From NCBI RefSeq assembly GCF_000520975.1, contig NZ_JACB01000002.1:1-43855 (forward strand): a stretch of 43,855 nucleotides of DNA, given 5' to 3'. Positions 8,789 to 16,242 of the stretch are shown one piece after another (position 1 is the first letter of the stretch; each line of letters starts with the position of its first letter). The notes under the pieces are model-generated. The model worked only from the letters and a program-made list of their open reading frames with translations. It was not told the origin of the DNA and made no database searches. The DNA comes from Aquimarina megaterium XH134 (lineage in GTDB: Bacteria; Bacteroidota; Bacteroidia; Flavobacteriales; Flavobacteriaceae). A program made the position numbers and the translations under genes.

Positions 8789-9898
8789 TTATAGCCCTTT
8801 TTTATAACGAGAAGGAGTTATGCCCGTATGTTTTTTAAAGATTGAATGGAATGACGATTTTGATTTGAACCCAGCTTCATATGAAATGGCCTCAAGTGTA
8901 TAATGATTAAAATTTGAATCATCAATAAGCGCCTTCACCTTGTTCACTCGATATCTATTAATGAATTCTGATACATTGCACTTATAGACAGTATTGATAT
9001 AATTAGAGAGTTCCTTATGAGATATATTCGTCGCCAATGCCAATTTGGGAAGTGAAAAATCTTTCTGGGTAAACAATTCTTCAATTTCCATGATTTGATT
9101 TAGTTTTTCTTCGATGAGCCTCTTTTTCTTTTGATCATGGCTTTGGGGGGCTAAAGTAATTGTGGAAAGTATAGTATTATATTTTGTAAATCCCACATAG
9201 CCTATCCAGTATAAGAAAATTGTATTTATAAAAAATGTTATATAGAATAGATTAAGAGCAAGGATACTCGTTTTATCAAGAAAAAAAGTAATAATGGTAA
9301 GGAGTAAGCTCAATAGATTGTAGGTTATGAAAACTCTTGAAAAAAGGAATAACCAATTCAATGTTCTGTTGTCTTTAGTGCTTAACTCAATAGTAGTCAT
9401 TATTTTACTTAAAAAACGAATAGCTAAAACTCCAAGAATTACATTGAATATAAATCGAATATATTCTATCACTAAGAAAAACCCTGAACTCTCAAGTTCA
9501 CGATAAATTCTATTACTATCTTCTTGAATACTTATAGAATAGAAGTAAACATCTAATAGCGAATAGATAAGAGCAGGGATAAACCAAAAAAACTCTTTTT
9601 TGTAAATCGAAGACTCAGAATTTTTATGGCTTTTTACATAAAAATAAAATCCTACACCCATTAAAAATTCATAGGGATAAGGAATACCATTTATTGATAA
9701 TCCATTAATTTCATGAATCCCCATAAAATATAGAGCGTACCATAAATTTAGATATGCTAATGAAAAAAGAAATAATGAGAAAAACCGATATGTTAATGAA
9801 TTTCCACTTTTTTTTAAGAGGAATAAAATCAGTAAAATTCCTTGCAGTGCCCCAAACAGGATAATTGCATTTGCTAGCGGATAGTCATGGTAGGTCAA
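8789..9898 (-). CDS. Membrane-bound AraC family transcriptional regulator (cassette gene)
   Basis: A 369-residue protein. The N-terminal 240 residues form about seven membrane segments, followed by a cytosolic AraC-type DNA-binding domain: two helix-turn-helix units with SLPKLALATNISHKELSNYI and TLEAISYEAGFKSKSSFHSI, closing with FKKHTGITPSRYK. This 7TM-HTH layout is frequent in Flavobacteria. The only start giving the full first helix is TTG at 9898; no ATG is available, so initiation is unusual. A regulator plus an S41 peptidase in one roughly 2.4 kb cassette suggests local control, but this is inference. Confidence 0.88.
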   Translation of the reverse strand: MTYHDYPLANAIILFGALQGILLILFLLKKSGNSLTYRFFSLFLFSLAYLNLWYALYFMGIHEINGLSINGIPYPYEFLMGVGFYFYVKSHKNSESSIYKKEFFWFIPALIYSLLDVYFYSISIQEDSNRIYRELESSGFFLVIEYIRFIFNVILGVLAIRFLSKIMTTIELSTKDNRTLNWLFLFSRVFITYNLLSLLLTIITFFLDKTSILALNLFYITFFINTIFLYWIGYVGFTKYNTILSTITLAPQSHDQKKKRLIEEKLNQIMEIEELFTQKDFSLPKLALATNISHKELSNYINTVYKCNVSEFINRYRVNKVKALIDDSNFNHYTLEAISYEAGFKSKSSFHSIFKKHTGITPSRYKKGL

Positions 9899-9977
9899 TT
9901 TTATTAATTTTTATACAAGATTAAAGTTTTACAGAATAATTATTCCATTCTTTTCAACTTACTTTCTAATTGCTGCC

Positions 9978-10063
9978 AACGTTTCATGTATGAGTAGTAC
10001 CGGGTTTTCACTCACGAACCTTTTGTTTTATCACTTAAACGGCTATTATTTATACACAATGCT
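9978..10063 (-). repeat. attC-like site, type A
   Basis: 86 bp, nearly identical to the type A site at 4955: TGTATGAGTAGTACCGG left arm, CGGCTATTATTTATACACA right arm. The right end is GCT instead of GTT, so one arm of the crossover pair is mutated. Confidence 0.7.
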
Positions 10064-10070
10064 GGGTTCG

Positions 10071-10565
10071 TTATTTTGTCCATTTAATATTTAAGCCTCT
10101 TCTTTCGAGTTCATCAAAAAACTCATCAAAAGTTGGAAAATTAATGTTCTCGTCAAATGCATCATATTCCATTCCATTACAATACACTTTTTTGGATTTC
10201 AATGATAGAGAATCCGCTAAATATTTTATTTCGATCCATTTATATCCTGAAAACATATTGATACTTGTATCATCCCGAAATATGATGCTTTTTATTTTAT
10301 CAAATCTAATTTTTTCTTCTCTTTTGAAGAATAAAAATCGATTTATAATTAGCATCTCTTCACTATTCAGAATAAAGTTATTATTCATAATTGCATAATA
10401 ACAGTATACTCCAACAAAAAGAATAGCTGATGTAAGCAAGATAAAAATGCTTGATAGGTCAATATTGATCAGTTCTGTTTCAATTCCAAAAGTCAATCCT
10501 AATCCCAAAATTGTAATTAGAATAAGAATTATTTTTAATTCTAATATGTAACTTTTGAATTCCAT
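10071..10565 (-). CDS. Membrane protein with PH-like cytosolic part (cassette gene)
   Basis: 164 residues, family not recognised with certainty. Two N-terminal membrane helices (about 8-26 and 36-58) are followed by a roughly 100-residue soluble part whose pattern (a strand at EEMLIINRFLFFKREEKIRF, then IKSIIFRDD and KWIEIKYLADS) resembles bacterial PH-like domains. It is only 3 bp from the end of the upstream gene in the same cassette, so the two are probably one operon. The cassette flanks are not clearly complementary. Confidence 0.6.
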   Translation of the reverse strand: MEFKSYILELKIILILITILGLGLTFGIETELINIDLSSIFILLTSAILFVGVYCYYAIMNNNFILNSEEMLIINRFLFFKREEKIRFDKIKSIIFRDDTSINMFSGYKWIEIKYLADSLSLKSKKVYCNGMEYDAFDENINFPTFDEFFDELERRGLNIKWTK

Positions 10566-10568
10566 ATT

Positions 10569-10961
10569 TTATAAATAGATTTTTATCTCTAAATCTTGTT
10601 CGATAGACTTTGTGAAGAAAGATTTTAAACTGTTTATATCGTCATTTATATTTTTCAAATCATACTCTTTCGTAGTCCAAAATTTTAATATCTTTTCCCT
10701 ATTCAGATTAAGAGTAAACTCTTCATTATTCAGTATCCTGCGAACTCGTTCAATTTCGTTTTTCAGCTCAGATATTCTGTCTGATTTAAACGTCTGTAAT
10801 TCGTCTATCCAATCGTTAGAATTAAGATCCAAATTTAAGAGTATTGGGAACTCATTTCTAATATTTTTTGGTAAATGCTTTGAGCAATAAATAAGAAAGT
10901 TAGGAGCCATCTCAAACACAACTTCTTCTTTTTTGTTTAAAGCTTCCATCCATCTTCCCAT
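10569..10961 (-). CDS. Hypothetical coiled-coil protein (cassette gene)
   Basis: 130 residues from the ATG at 10961 (MGRWMEALNKKEE). The longer open frame to 11030 starts with TTG and translates attC-like sequence, so I reject it. The protein is highly charged with a predicted coiled-coil centre (SDRISELKNEIERVRRILN) and a second amphipathic helix (YDLKNINDDINSLKSFF). It has no signal peptide or membrane segment. Its partner may be the membrane protein encoded 3 bp downstream. No family is recognised. Confidence 0.6.
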   Translation of the reverse strand: MGRWMEALNKKEEVVFEMAPNFLIYCSKHLPKNIRNEFPILLNLDLNSNDWIDELQTFKSDRISELKNEIERVRRILNNEEFTLNLNREKILKFWTTKEYDLKNINDDINSLKSFFTKSIEQDLEIKIYL

Positions 10962-10983
10962 AATTTTGATTTTGATGACACAC

Positions 10984-11043
10984 AACGTCTCTTGTATGGT
11001 GCGTTTATGTCCCGAAGGGTACAAATGCAATATACAAATTGTT
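10984..11043 (-). repeat. attC-like site, short type C
   Basis: 60 bp: AAC, CTTGTATGGTGCGTTTATG, CCCGAAGGGT, GCAATATACAAATT, GTT. The arms pair through CTTGTAT / ATACAA with CGAAGG near the loop. It is very similar to the site at 20920-20979. Confidence 0.72.
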
Positions 11044-11056
11044 ATATACTTTTTAT

Positions 11057-11776
11057 TTAAGGCCTTCCTTCCATAAGTTGAATAAGCTCAATGTTTCGTT
11101 TTTCCAAAGAGGTTAAAAACTTGTCAACATCAGTATGTTGAGGCTTGTACCAATTTTGTTGTCTAAAATAATTATCCATTTTGCCTCCTTCTATAAATTT
11201 ATATCCGTATCGAGCAAAGATTTCGTTTCTCATGATCTTAAGTTCCTTAGATGACATCTTTTCAAGGTTTTCCGGATTTAGATTTTCAAATGAAGCATTT
11301 GCGTAATGCCCATAATATGTCTCAGATACTTTTTGATTTGCTTTACGTCCAAGTTCGTACTCTCCTTTTTTCTCTGATACCTCACTCCACGAATCATAAA
11401 TTTTCAAGCACTTTATTCGTTTTCCATTGTTTTCATATATAACGAATTCTCCTTGATATTGGTCGGATGTGAACTGCTCATTCTCATCAATCTTAACGTT
11501 GGTCAAATTATCATAAAGGAAAATCCATTCAGTTGCTTTAATATCGGAATTCCATTTTCCACTTTTTATTTGAGCAATTATTTCAGATCCCGTACTGAAC
11601 AAAACCAGAGTGGATTCTCCCTCCGAATCTCCAAAATTATAAACTCCATAGTATTCCATTTGAAACTTTGGTATCCATTTGTCAACATCTGAATCATCAA
11701 TAGGTGAATAACCCAGATATTGTCCGAAAACTATCTTGGTAGTGAGTATGAAGAATATTATTAATAGGTTTCTCAT
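11057..11776 (-). CDS. Secreted YARHG-domain protein (cassette gene)
   Basis: 239 residues from the ATG at 11776; the longer frame starts with TTG inside the spacer. A Sec signal peptide ends near VFGQ. The C-terminal about 55 residues fit the YARHG domain: LEKMSSKELKIMRNEIFARY, GYKF, then YFRQQNWYKP. YARHG is an extracellular domain of unknown function, with the Ala-Arg-(Tyr/His)-Gly motif seen here as ARYGYKF. The middle part is beta-rich and unassigned. It is a single-gene cassette. Confidence 0.8.
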   Translation of the reverse strand: MRNLLIIFFILTTKIVFGQYLGYSPIDDSDVDKWIPKFQMEYYGVYNFGDSEGESTLVLFSTGSEIIAQIKSGKWNSDIKATEWIFLYDNLTNVKIDENEQFTSDQYQGEFVIYENNGKRIKCLKIYDSWSEVSEKKGEYELGRKANQKVSETYYGHYANASFENLNPENLEKMSSKELKIMRNEIFARYGYKFIEGGKMDNYFRQQNWYKPQHTDVDKFLTSLEKRNIELIQLMEGRP

Positions 11777-11792
11777 CCTTGTAATTGTACAC

Positions 11793-11953
11793 AATGCTAA
11801 ATATATGAATCAGAGCAAGGCAAGCATACCTATACCAATTGATTTATTTGCGCATTTTTTTTCTTATTCAATTTATAAAAATCTGGCGCCATTGCAAAAA
11901 GGAAATGACCTTTCGATTTGCTACTAAATTGCTTTGATTTCATATATAATGTT
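11793..11953 (-). repeat. attC-like site, long type
   Basis: 161 bp from AAT (a variant of AAC) to GTT. The left part (GCTAAATATATGAATCAGAG, CAAGGCAA) matches the site at 4209. The bases outside GTT (ACAAGCTGG) are complementary to those before the next site (GCTTGT|GAC), flanking lspA. Confidence 0.62.
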
Positions 11954-12470
11954 ACAAGCTGGCTTTTTTTAACTCATGCTTTTTCAATTCCAATATTACT
12001 GAATTTAATAAAATCAGAAGAGTACCAACTACTACAGAAACATCCGCCATATTAAAAATTCCTGTGTGTAAAAACCCGTATTCCAAGTACATAAAATCTG
12101 TTACTGAATTAAATAATATTCTATCATATATGTTTCCAATTCCACCTCCAATAATAAAGGAAAACCCAATCAGATTAAGTTTCGAAATCTTATTTTCTTT
12201 AACAATATAAATGAACATAAAAAGAAGGACTAGCAAAGGCAAAACCTGTAAAAAAATGATCTTTAAGTTAGGAGTAAGGTTTTCTCCCAAACTTAAAGCT
12301 GCTCCAGTATTCTCAACTTTTGTTAGAATGAAGTTGTCACCAATTACTTTTACAGTTTCATTTTTAGAAATTTCCTCCCTAACCTTTTCTTTTGTAATCT
12401 GATCACAGCTTATATTACTGAAAATTATTACTAAAGAAACAAATATTTTAATCAGTCTTTTTACTTTCAT
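11952..12470 (-). CDS. lspA: Signal peptidase II, cassette-borne copy
   Basis: Lipoprotein signal peptidase, an aspartic protease of the inner membrane that cuts prolipoproteins before the lipidated Cys. Family motifs are all present: CDQITKE at the end of helix 1 (Asp23), VENTGAALS (residues 52-60), GGGIGNIYDRI with catalytic Asp116, and FNMADVSVVVG with catalytic Asp143. Four membrane helices; 172 residues is normal length. The stop codon uses bases of the site boundary (TTG TAA|C). A housekeeping copy is expected elsewhere in the genome, so this is probably a second one. It could give tolerance to LspA inhibitors such as globomycin-type compounds; that is inference. Confidence 0.93.
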   Translation of the reverse strand: MKVKRLIKIFVSLVIIFSNISCDQITKEKVREEISKNETVKVIGDNFILTKVENTGAALSLGENLTPNLKIIFLQVLPLLVLLFMFIYIVKENKISKLNLIGFSFIIGGGIGNIYDRILFNSVTDFMYLEYGFLHTGIFNMADVSVVVGTLLILLNSVILELKKHELKKASL

Positions 12471-12495
12471 AGTTTTACTTTTTCGGTTTGCTTGT

Positions 12496-12539
12496 GACGG
12501 TTTGGTTAAGCTGCATTTTAATGCAGTTTAGGTAGTGTT
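12496..12539 (-). repeat. attC-like site, shortest stem type D
   Basis: 44 bp with a clean stem: TTAAGCTGCATT / AATGCAGTTTA. The left end is GAC rather than AAC. Apart from a few bases it equals the site at 17399-17442. Confidence 0.7.
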
Positions 12540-12562
12540 ATGTACTTTTTTATTCTTAATCT

Positions 12563-12694
12563 TTAATGTCCATATTTTTCAATACGATCAGTGTAACTTA
12601 CTAAAAGACCATAAATATATTGTTCTTTTACTTTTTTGAAAATAGATTTCAGACCTGTATTTTTTGAATATAAATTAACTTCTAAATTATACAT
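12563..12694 (-). CDS. Small ORF, 43 residues, possible protein
   Basis: An ATG-started reading frame (MYNLEVNLYSKNTGLK, then FKKVKEQYIYGLLVSY, ending EKYGH) in a stretch otherwise lacking a gene. It lies 47 bp downstream of the small membrane protein and just before the attC-like site, where cassettes normally carry a gene. It is basic and amphipathic with no recognised family. It may be real, or the remnant of a cassette fused to its neighbour. Confidence 0.35.
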   Translation of the reverse strand: MYNLEVNLYSKNTGLKSIFKKVKEQYIYGLLVSYTDRIEKYGH

Positions 12695-12741
12695 AAATTT
12701 CACACATCTTAACTAAATCTAATTTATGTCTTTACAAAAAG

Positions 12742-12909
12742 TCATTTCTTAAATTTTCTTTCAGAATATTGGCCTAAAAAGTAGTAGGCTATTAAAATAG
12801 GAATTAAGATGTAAGCTAAATATTTTTCAAACACACCATATTCTAACAATACTATTAATAGTATAGGTGACATTATTATAAGAATTAGATTAAATGTTTT
12901 TTTATTCAT
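12742..12909 (-). CDS. Small two-helix membrane protein (cassette gene)
   Basis: 55 residues from the ATG at 12909 (MNKKTFNLILIIMSP). The longer open frame starts at TTG in the spacer and is rejected. Two hydrophobic segments (about 6-21 and 30-45) with a short acidic link and a basic tail ERKFKK. No family is recognised. The two ends of this cassette (GCAACTC side and ATGTACT side) are not complementary, unlike most others. Confidence 0.55.
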   Translation of the reverse strand: MNKKTFNLILIIMSPILLIVLLEYGVFEKYLAYILIPILIAYYFLGQYSERKFKK

Positions 12910-12945
12910 AGTAATTTGGTTTTTAGTTTGTTCGCAATGAGTTGC

Positions 12946-13068
12946 AACGGTTAGTATATGAAAAGTAGGTGATTTCGAAGCATAAAACTTTTGGTTAAGC
13001 TTAAAGTTTGGTACGAGTACCAAGCCTTGAATTTAGCAATATATCGACTATTTTTTATATACATTGTT
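12946..13068 (-). repeat. attC-like site, 123 bp
   Basis: AAC to GTT. The left arm TTAGTATATGAAAAGTAG pairs in part with CTATTTTTTATATACA on the right. An internal hairpin is present (TTTGGTAC, GTACCAAG). The outside bases after GTT (GCCAGTA) are the reverse complement of TACTGGC before AAC at 14175. Confidence 0.65.
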
Positions 13069-13078
13069 GCCAGTATTT

Positions 13079-14158
13079 TTATTCACTTAAAAATTCTCTC
13101 AAAACAGGCAAGGCTTTATTATCAAAGTCAAACAACGCTTGATTTTCCCATGCAGAAGCATCTGTTGATTGATTTCCTTTCCAAGCAATTAATTCAGCAC
13201 CCCAATAACAAAATCCTATTCCGTTTTCTAATTCTTTGGCCAATGTTTTTATTTGTTTTATAAAATCTCTTTGACCTTCAGGAGTTGCTGGATATTTGGG
13301 AAGAATTAATTGCTCGTCTAATCCTACAATATTATTTGTCCAGTCATTCCATTCGAGTGTAAAAGGGTAGGCTGTTTCTGCAATAACTATTTTTTTATTG
13401 TAGGTTTCACTTAAATTTTGCATTTTAGTTTTGAGGTTATTTAAAGATTTTCCGTGCCAAATTGGATAATAGGATAAGCCAATAATATCATAATCTAAAA
13501 CACTCACTTGATTATAAAACCAATCAGAATCTTCAATGCCAGCAAAATGTATGATTATTTTAGTATCATAGTTATTTGTTCTTACTGCTACAATTGCAGT
13601 ATCCATTAGTTCTTTAAATTGCTGAAAGTTATTTGTAATATGTCCATGTGGATGAAGAAATCCAGGATTTATTTCATTACCAATCTGGATATAATCAGGT
13701 TGTAATTCGGTCATAATTTTTTCCGTATAATTATATACGCTGTCTTTCAATTGAGTAAAATTAATACCTACCCATTGCATTGGGGTTTCTTGATGAGCAG
13801 GGTCTGCCCAAGTATCTGAATAATGAAGAGTCAACCAAGTTTTAAAACCATTAGTTTTTAAGGTATGGGAAAACTGTTTTACTTCATTAAATCCTGAGTG
13901 TTCATTACTCGGATTTACCCAAAGCCTCAATCTAATAGTGTTTATTCCATTATCTTTAAGTATTGTTAAGAAATCATTTTGATTTCCTTCCAAATCATAG
14001 TAAGTAGGATTTGAATTTGATATTTCAGGATGGCTTGATATGTCAATAGCAGAAATAAAAGTCGAATTTTCATTCTCTGTAGTTGGTGCATTAATGTCAT
14101 CTTTATTACAAGAAATGAAAATCAAAAAAGTAATTAATATTTGTAATGTTCTATTCAT
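13079..14158 (-). CDS. GH53 endo-beta-1,4-galactanase-like lipoprotein (cassette gene)
   Basis: A 359-residue glycoside hydrolase of family 53, which cuts beta-1,4-galactan chains of pectic arabinogalactan. A lipobox ending FISC (Cys17) predicts membrane anchoring. The fold begins AIDISSHPEI and continues with NTIRLRLWVNP and WLTLHYSDTWADPAHQ. Acid/base Glu162 is in QIGNEINPG and nucleophile Glu261 in VIAETAYPF. Length fits the family. It is alone, without SusCD genes or other carbohydrate enzymes, and lies in a cassette whose flanks are fully complementary over 7 bases. A carbohydrate enzyme as cassette cargo is unusual. Confidence 0.92.
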   Translation of the reverse strand: MNRTLQILITFLIFISCNKDDINAPTTENENSTFISAIDISSHPEISNSNPTYYDLEGNQNDFLTILKDNGINTIRLRLWVNPSNEHSGFNEVKQFSHTLKTNGFKTWLTLHYSDTWADPAHQETPMQWVGINFTQLKDSVYNYTEKIMTELQPDYIQIGNEINPGFLHPHGHITNNFQQFKELMDTAIVAVRTNNYDTKIIIHFAGIEDSDWFYNQVSVLDYDIIGLSYYPIWHGKSLNNLKTKMQNLSETYNKKIVIAETAYPFTLEWNDWTNNIVGLDEQLILPKYPATPEGQRDFIKQIKTLAKELENGIGFCYWGAELIAWKGNQSTDASAWENQALFDFDNKALPVLREFLSE

Positions 14159-14174
14159 TTTTCAAATTACTGGC

Positions 14175-14337
14175 AACGTTTAATATATGTGTCGTAGCAG
14201 AGCAAAATGTTATCTTGCGTTTCGGTTTTTCTGCGCATTGGTTGCTAACTTTTTCTTGCTACAAGCATTACGTCTTACCAAAAATACAATAACCAGTGGA
14301 TTGATCACTTAGCTGCTATGATCACTTATATAGTGTT
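14175..14337 (-). repeat. attC-like site, long type B
   Basis: 163 bp, AAC to GTT. It shares ATATGTGTCGTAGCAGAGCA, GCGCATTGGTTGCTAAC, TACCAAAAATACAA and ATCACTTAGCTGCTATGATC-type blocks with the sites at 14816 and 17983. Terminal arms pair (TTAATATATG / CACTTATATAGT, imperfect). Confidence 0.72.
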
Positions 14338-14341
14338 ATCA

Positions 14342-14791
14342 TTATTTTTTTAGATACAGAAGACGTATCATTATGTGCCAGAAACCATAGTAGTCAATTT
14401 TTTTATTCAACAAAACATCTATTGAATTCCTATCATGATTATTTATAGTTAATACTTCGTATTCAAACTTCCGAATCATTCTATTCGGTTGATTTTGTTT
14501 TGCTTTCTCAGATTCTGATTTTGGGATTTCGAATCCTTTAATTTGTTCGATTCCAATTAAGTACAACTTCTCGCTTTTAATGGCTAGTTTTTTCGTTCCT
14601 ACGATTAACCAGTCACCATTTCGATGCCCAAACTTAACTATTGGAATTCCAAATTCAGATTGATCAATATTGCTTTCGAATTCTTTTTTAAAGTTGTTGG
14701 ATAAGTCATCATATAAAAATGAATATTCTGTAGGTATTCCATATTCCACAGCTTTCTCACTTATATTCTTTTTGATTTCTAAATCCGTCAT
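14342..14791 (-). CDS. Hypothetical protein, 149 residues (cassette gene)
   Basis: Soluble, no signal peptide. An N-terminal helical part (TDLEIKKNISEKAVEYGIP) leads into beta-rich sequence (WLIVGTKKLAIKSEKLYLIG, then RKFEYEVLTINNH) and a C-terminal helix. The middle looks like a small sensor or immunity-type fold, but I recognise no family. It is a single-gene cassette; the flanks ATCATTA and TAATGAT are complementary. Confidence 0.62.
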   Translation of the reverse strand: MTDLEIKKNISEKAVEYGIPTEYSFLYDDLSNNFKKEFESNIDQSEFGIPIVKFGHRNGDWLIVGTKKLAIKSEKLYLIGIEQIKGFEIPKSESEKAKQNQPNRMIRKFEYEVLTINNHDRNSIDVLLNKKIDYYGFWHIMIRLLYLKK

Positions 14792-14815
14792 ATTTAATTA
14801 ATGATAATGCTTAAT

Positions 14816-14968
14816 ATATGTGTCGTAGCAGAGCAAAATGTTACCCTATTTTCGACAAAAACTGCGCATTGGTTGCTAACTTTCACTTTTCGCAAGCATT
14901 GTGCCCTACCAAAAATACAACAACCATTCGATTAAACACTTAGCTGCTATGATCACATATATTGTGTT
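14816..14968 (-). repeat. attC-like site, long type B
   Basis: 153 bp, a close relative of 14175-14337 and 17983-18142. The left end is AAT instead of AAC. The outside bases after GTT are GTGAGCTG, complementary to TGCTCAC before AAC at 15574. Confidence 0.7.
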
Positions 14969-14982
14969 GTGAGCTGTATTTA

Positions 14983-15564
14983 TTATTGACAATACTTCGT
15001 CAGCTTTATACTTTTAAGCGCTTTAAAAAACTCTACTTGAGTTGAATCCGATAAACCATTTCCATAAAAACTCAATCTTGTTTTATTAGAATTCGGTCCA
15101 CCGCCTTTTAAGCTATCAATATAAATTCCACTTGCGCCAAATCCTTTATTTTTCGGTTTTATAAATTTGGTCTGAAAGCAATCGATACTGTCTAATTCAT
15201 ATTCATATTTTAAATAATCCTTAGCATCATATTCTGTGGTCAAAAAATCATCTACAACTAAATGTTTGGTTGTTTCCAATTGCTTTTTTTGTTCCTTAGT
15301 AAATTTAGCATATTCAGATTTGTCAAATACGAGAACTTCGTTGTTTCTTGTTAAGTCACCAGAATACCAACCTAAATCGAAAATCAGAGTGTCATTTTTG
15401 TTAGTTATTAATCCACTTATATAACTGTCAATCCCCTTCTTTTTGTATTTGTTCCAACTAGAAGGAACAGTTATTTCAATTTGTCCAAAATCAATAGTCT
15501 TGTACTCTCGTTTCGAACAAGAGAAAATCAAAAGTAAGATCAATATTGATATCAGTCTTTTCAT
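14983..15564 (-). CDS. Hypothetical lipoprotein, 193 residues (cassette gene)
   Basis: Start chosen at the ATG at 15564 (MKRLISILI); the frame also allows GTG at 15573, but that lies in the cassette boundary. The signal peptide ends with LIFSC, giving a lipidated Cys. The mature part starts with a beta-rich unit (FGQIEITVPSSWNKYKKKG) that resembles lipoproteins with an immunity or photosystem-like fold, but I do not assign one. A C-terminal motif STQVEFFKALKSIKL is helical. Role unknown. Confidence 0.68.
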   Translation of the reverse strand: MKRLISILILLLIFSCSKREYKTIDFGQIEITVPSSWNKYKKKGIDSYISGLITNKNDTLIFDLGWYSGDLTRNNEVLVFDKSEYAKFTKEQKKQLETTKHLVVDDFLTTEYDAKDYLKYEYELDSIDCFQTKFIKPKNKGFGASGIYIDSLKGGGPNSNKTRLSFYGNGLSDSTQVEFFKALKSIKLTKYCQ

Positions 15565-15573
15565 ATTGCTCAC

Positions 15574-15606
15574 AACACTGAAAAAGCATTGCGTTTACAT
15601 AGTGTT
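15574..15606 (-). repeat. attC-like site, shortest (33 bp)
   Basis: AACACTG ... AGTGTT. Only the end arms pair (AACACT / AGTGTT), and the middle resembles a rearranged attC (GCATTGCGTTTAC). The outside bases are gene-specific inverted repeats on both sides. It is very short for an attC. Confidence 0.5.
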
Positions 15607-15624
15607 ACCAACTGGCTCTTTTCA

Positions 15625-16026
15625 TTATTCAATTCCGATTTGCTTATATTTTGTCAATAGTTTTCTTTTTCCTTTTTTGTCGGTGAAATATAATTTCGCT
15701 TTTTTATTTTGAAGTTCCAAAGTCCAATTGTATTCAGTTTCAATTCCGTCTTTATATGCAGTCAGAGTGTGAAAATTTCCATTCTGAGTTATTTTTCCGT
15801 TTTGAGTAATCGGTTCAAGCATTTTATAATTCCGCCATTCTTTTTTCGAGGTACAGTAACTGTTTCGAGTGTAAGTAGAGTCAGAGTGAATTATTAATTC
15901 CTTAACAGAATAACAATAGTATTTTCCATAGCTATGATTTTTCGACAAATAAATTCGGTCGTTTGATTGTCCGAATAAATTTGAAAAAAATAAAATCAGA
16001 GTTATAAATATTAATGTACGTTTCAA
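15625..16026 (-). CDS. Small secreted protein, 133 residues (cassette gene)
   Basis: Sec signal peptide of about 19 residues ending LFGQ. The mature part has four Cys or near-Cys positions (YYCYSVKEL, NSYCTSKKEW) and short beta-strands ending TDKKGKRKLLTKYKQIG. It resembles small Flavobacterial secreted proteins of unknown role. Single-gene cassette; ACCAAC on one side and GTTGGT on the other. Confidence 0.62.
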   Translation of the reverse strand: MKRTLIFITLILFFSNLFGQSNDRIYLSKNHSYGKYYCYSVKELIIHSDSTYTRNSYCTSKKEWRNYKMLEPITQNGKITQNGNFHTLTAYKDGIETEYNWTLELQNKKAKLYFTDKKGKRKLLTKYKQIGIE

Positions 16027-16042
16027 TTTTCAGTTTGTTGGT

Positions 16043-16229
16043 AACGGACTTGTGTATAGAACGTAGCGTATAAAAAGCCACTAACTTTTCGGTTTAACAC
16101 GGAGCCGAATTTTTATATTTTGTTTTAATTTTTTAATTCTTAAAGCCAAATTAAAAATTTGGCGGTTTTCATAAATAATTACAAACCTTTCGATTTAGGA
16201 TTTATTAGCTATGTTTTATACATCGTGTT
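16043..16229 (-). repeat. attC-like site, longest (187 bp)
   Basis: AAC to GTT. The left arm GACTTGTGTATAGAACGTAG pairs imperfectly with TAGCTATGTTTTATACATC. An internal hairpin is present: GCCAAATTAAAAATTTGGC. The outside bases are GGTAGGC on one end and GCCTGCC on the other side of the DUF1801 gene. Confidence 0.65.
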
Positions 16230-16242
16230 GGTAGGCCCTTAT

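Noticed and set aside
10962..11030. Longer N-terminus for the coiled-coil cassette protein (start at 11030)
   Set aside because: The extra 23 residues begin at TTG and mostly translate the attC-like site; the ATG at 10961 is better placed.
12991..13263. Plus-strand ORF opposite the GH53 gene
   Set aside because: It is antisense to a gene with clear catalytic motifs and starts in a spacer; treated as a shadow frame.
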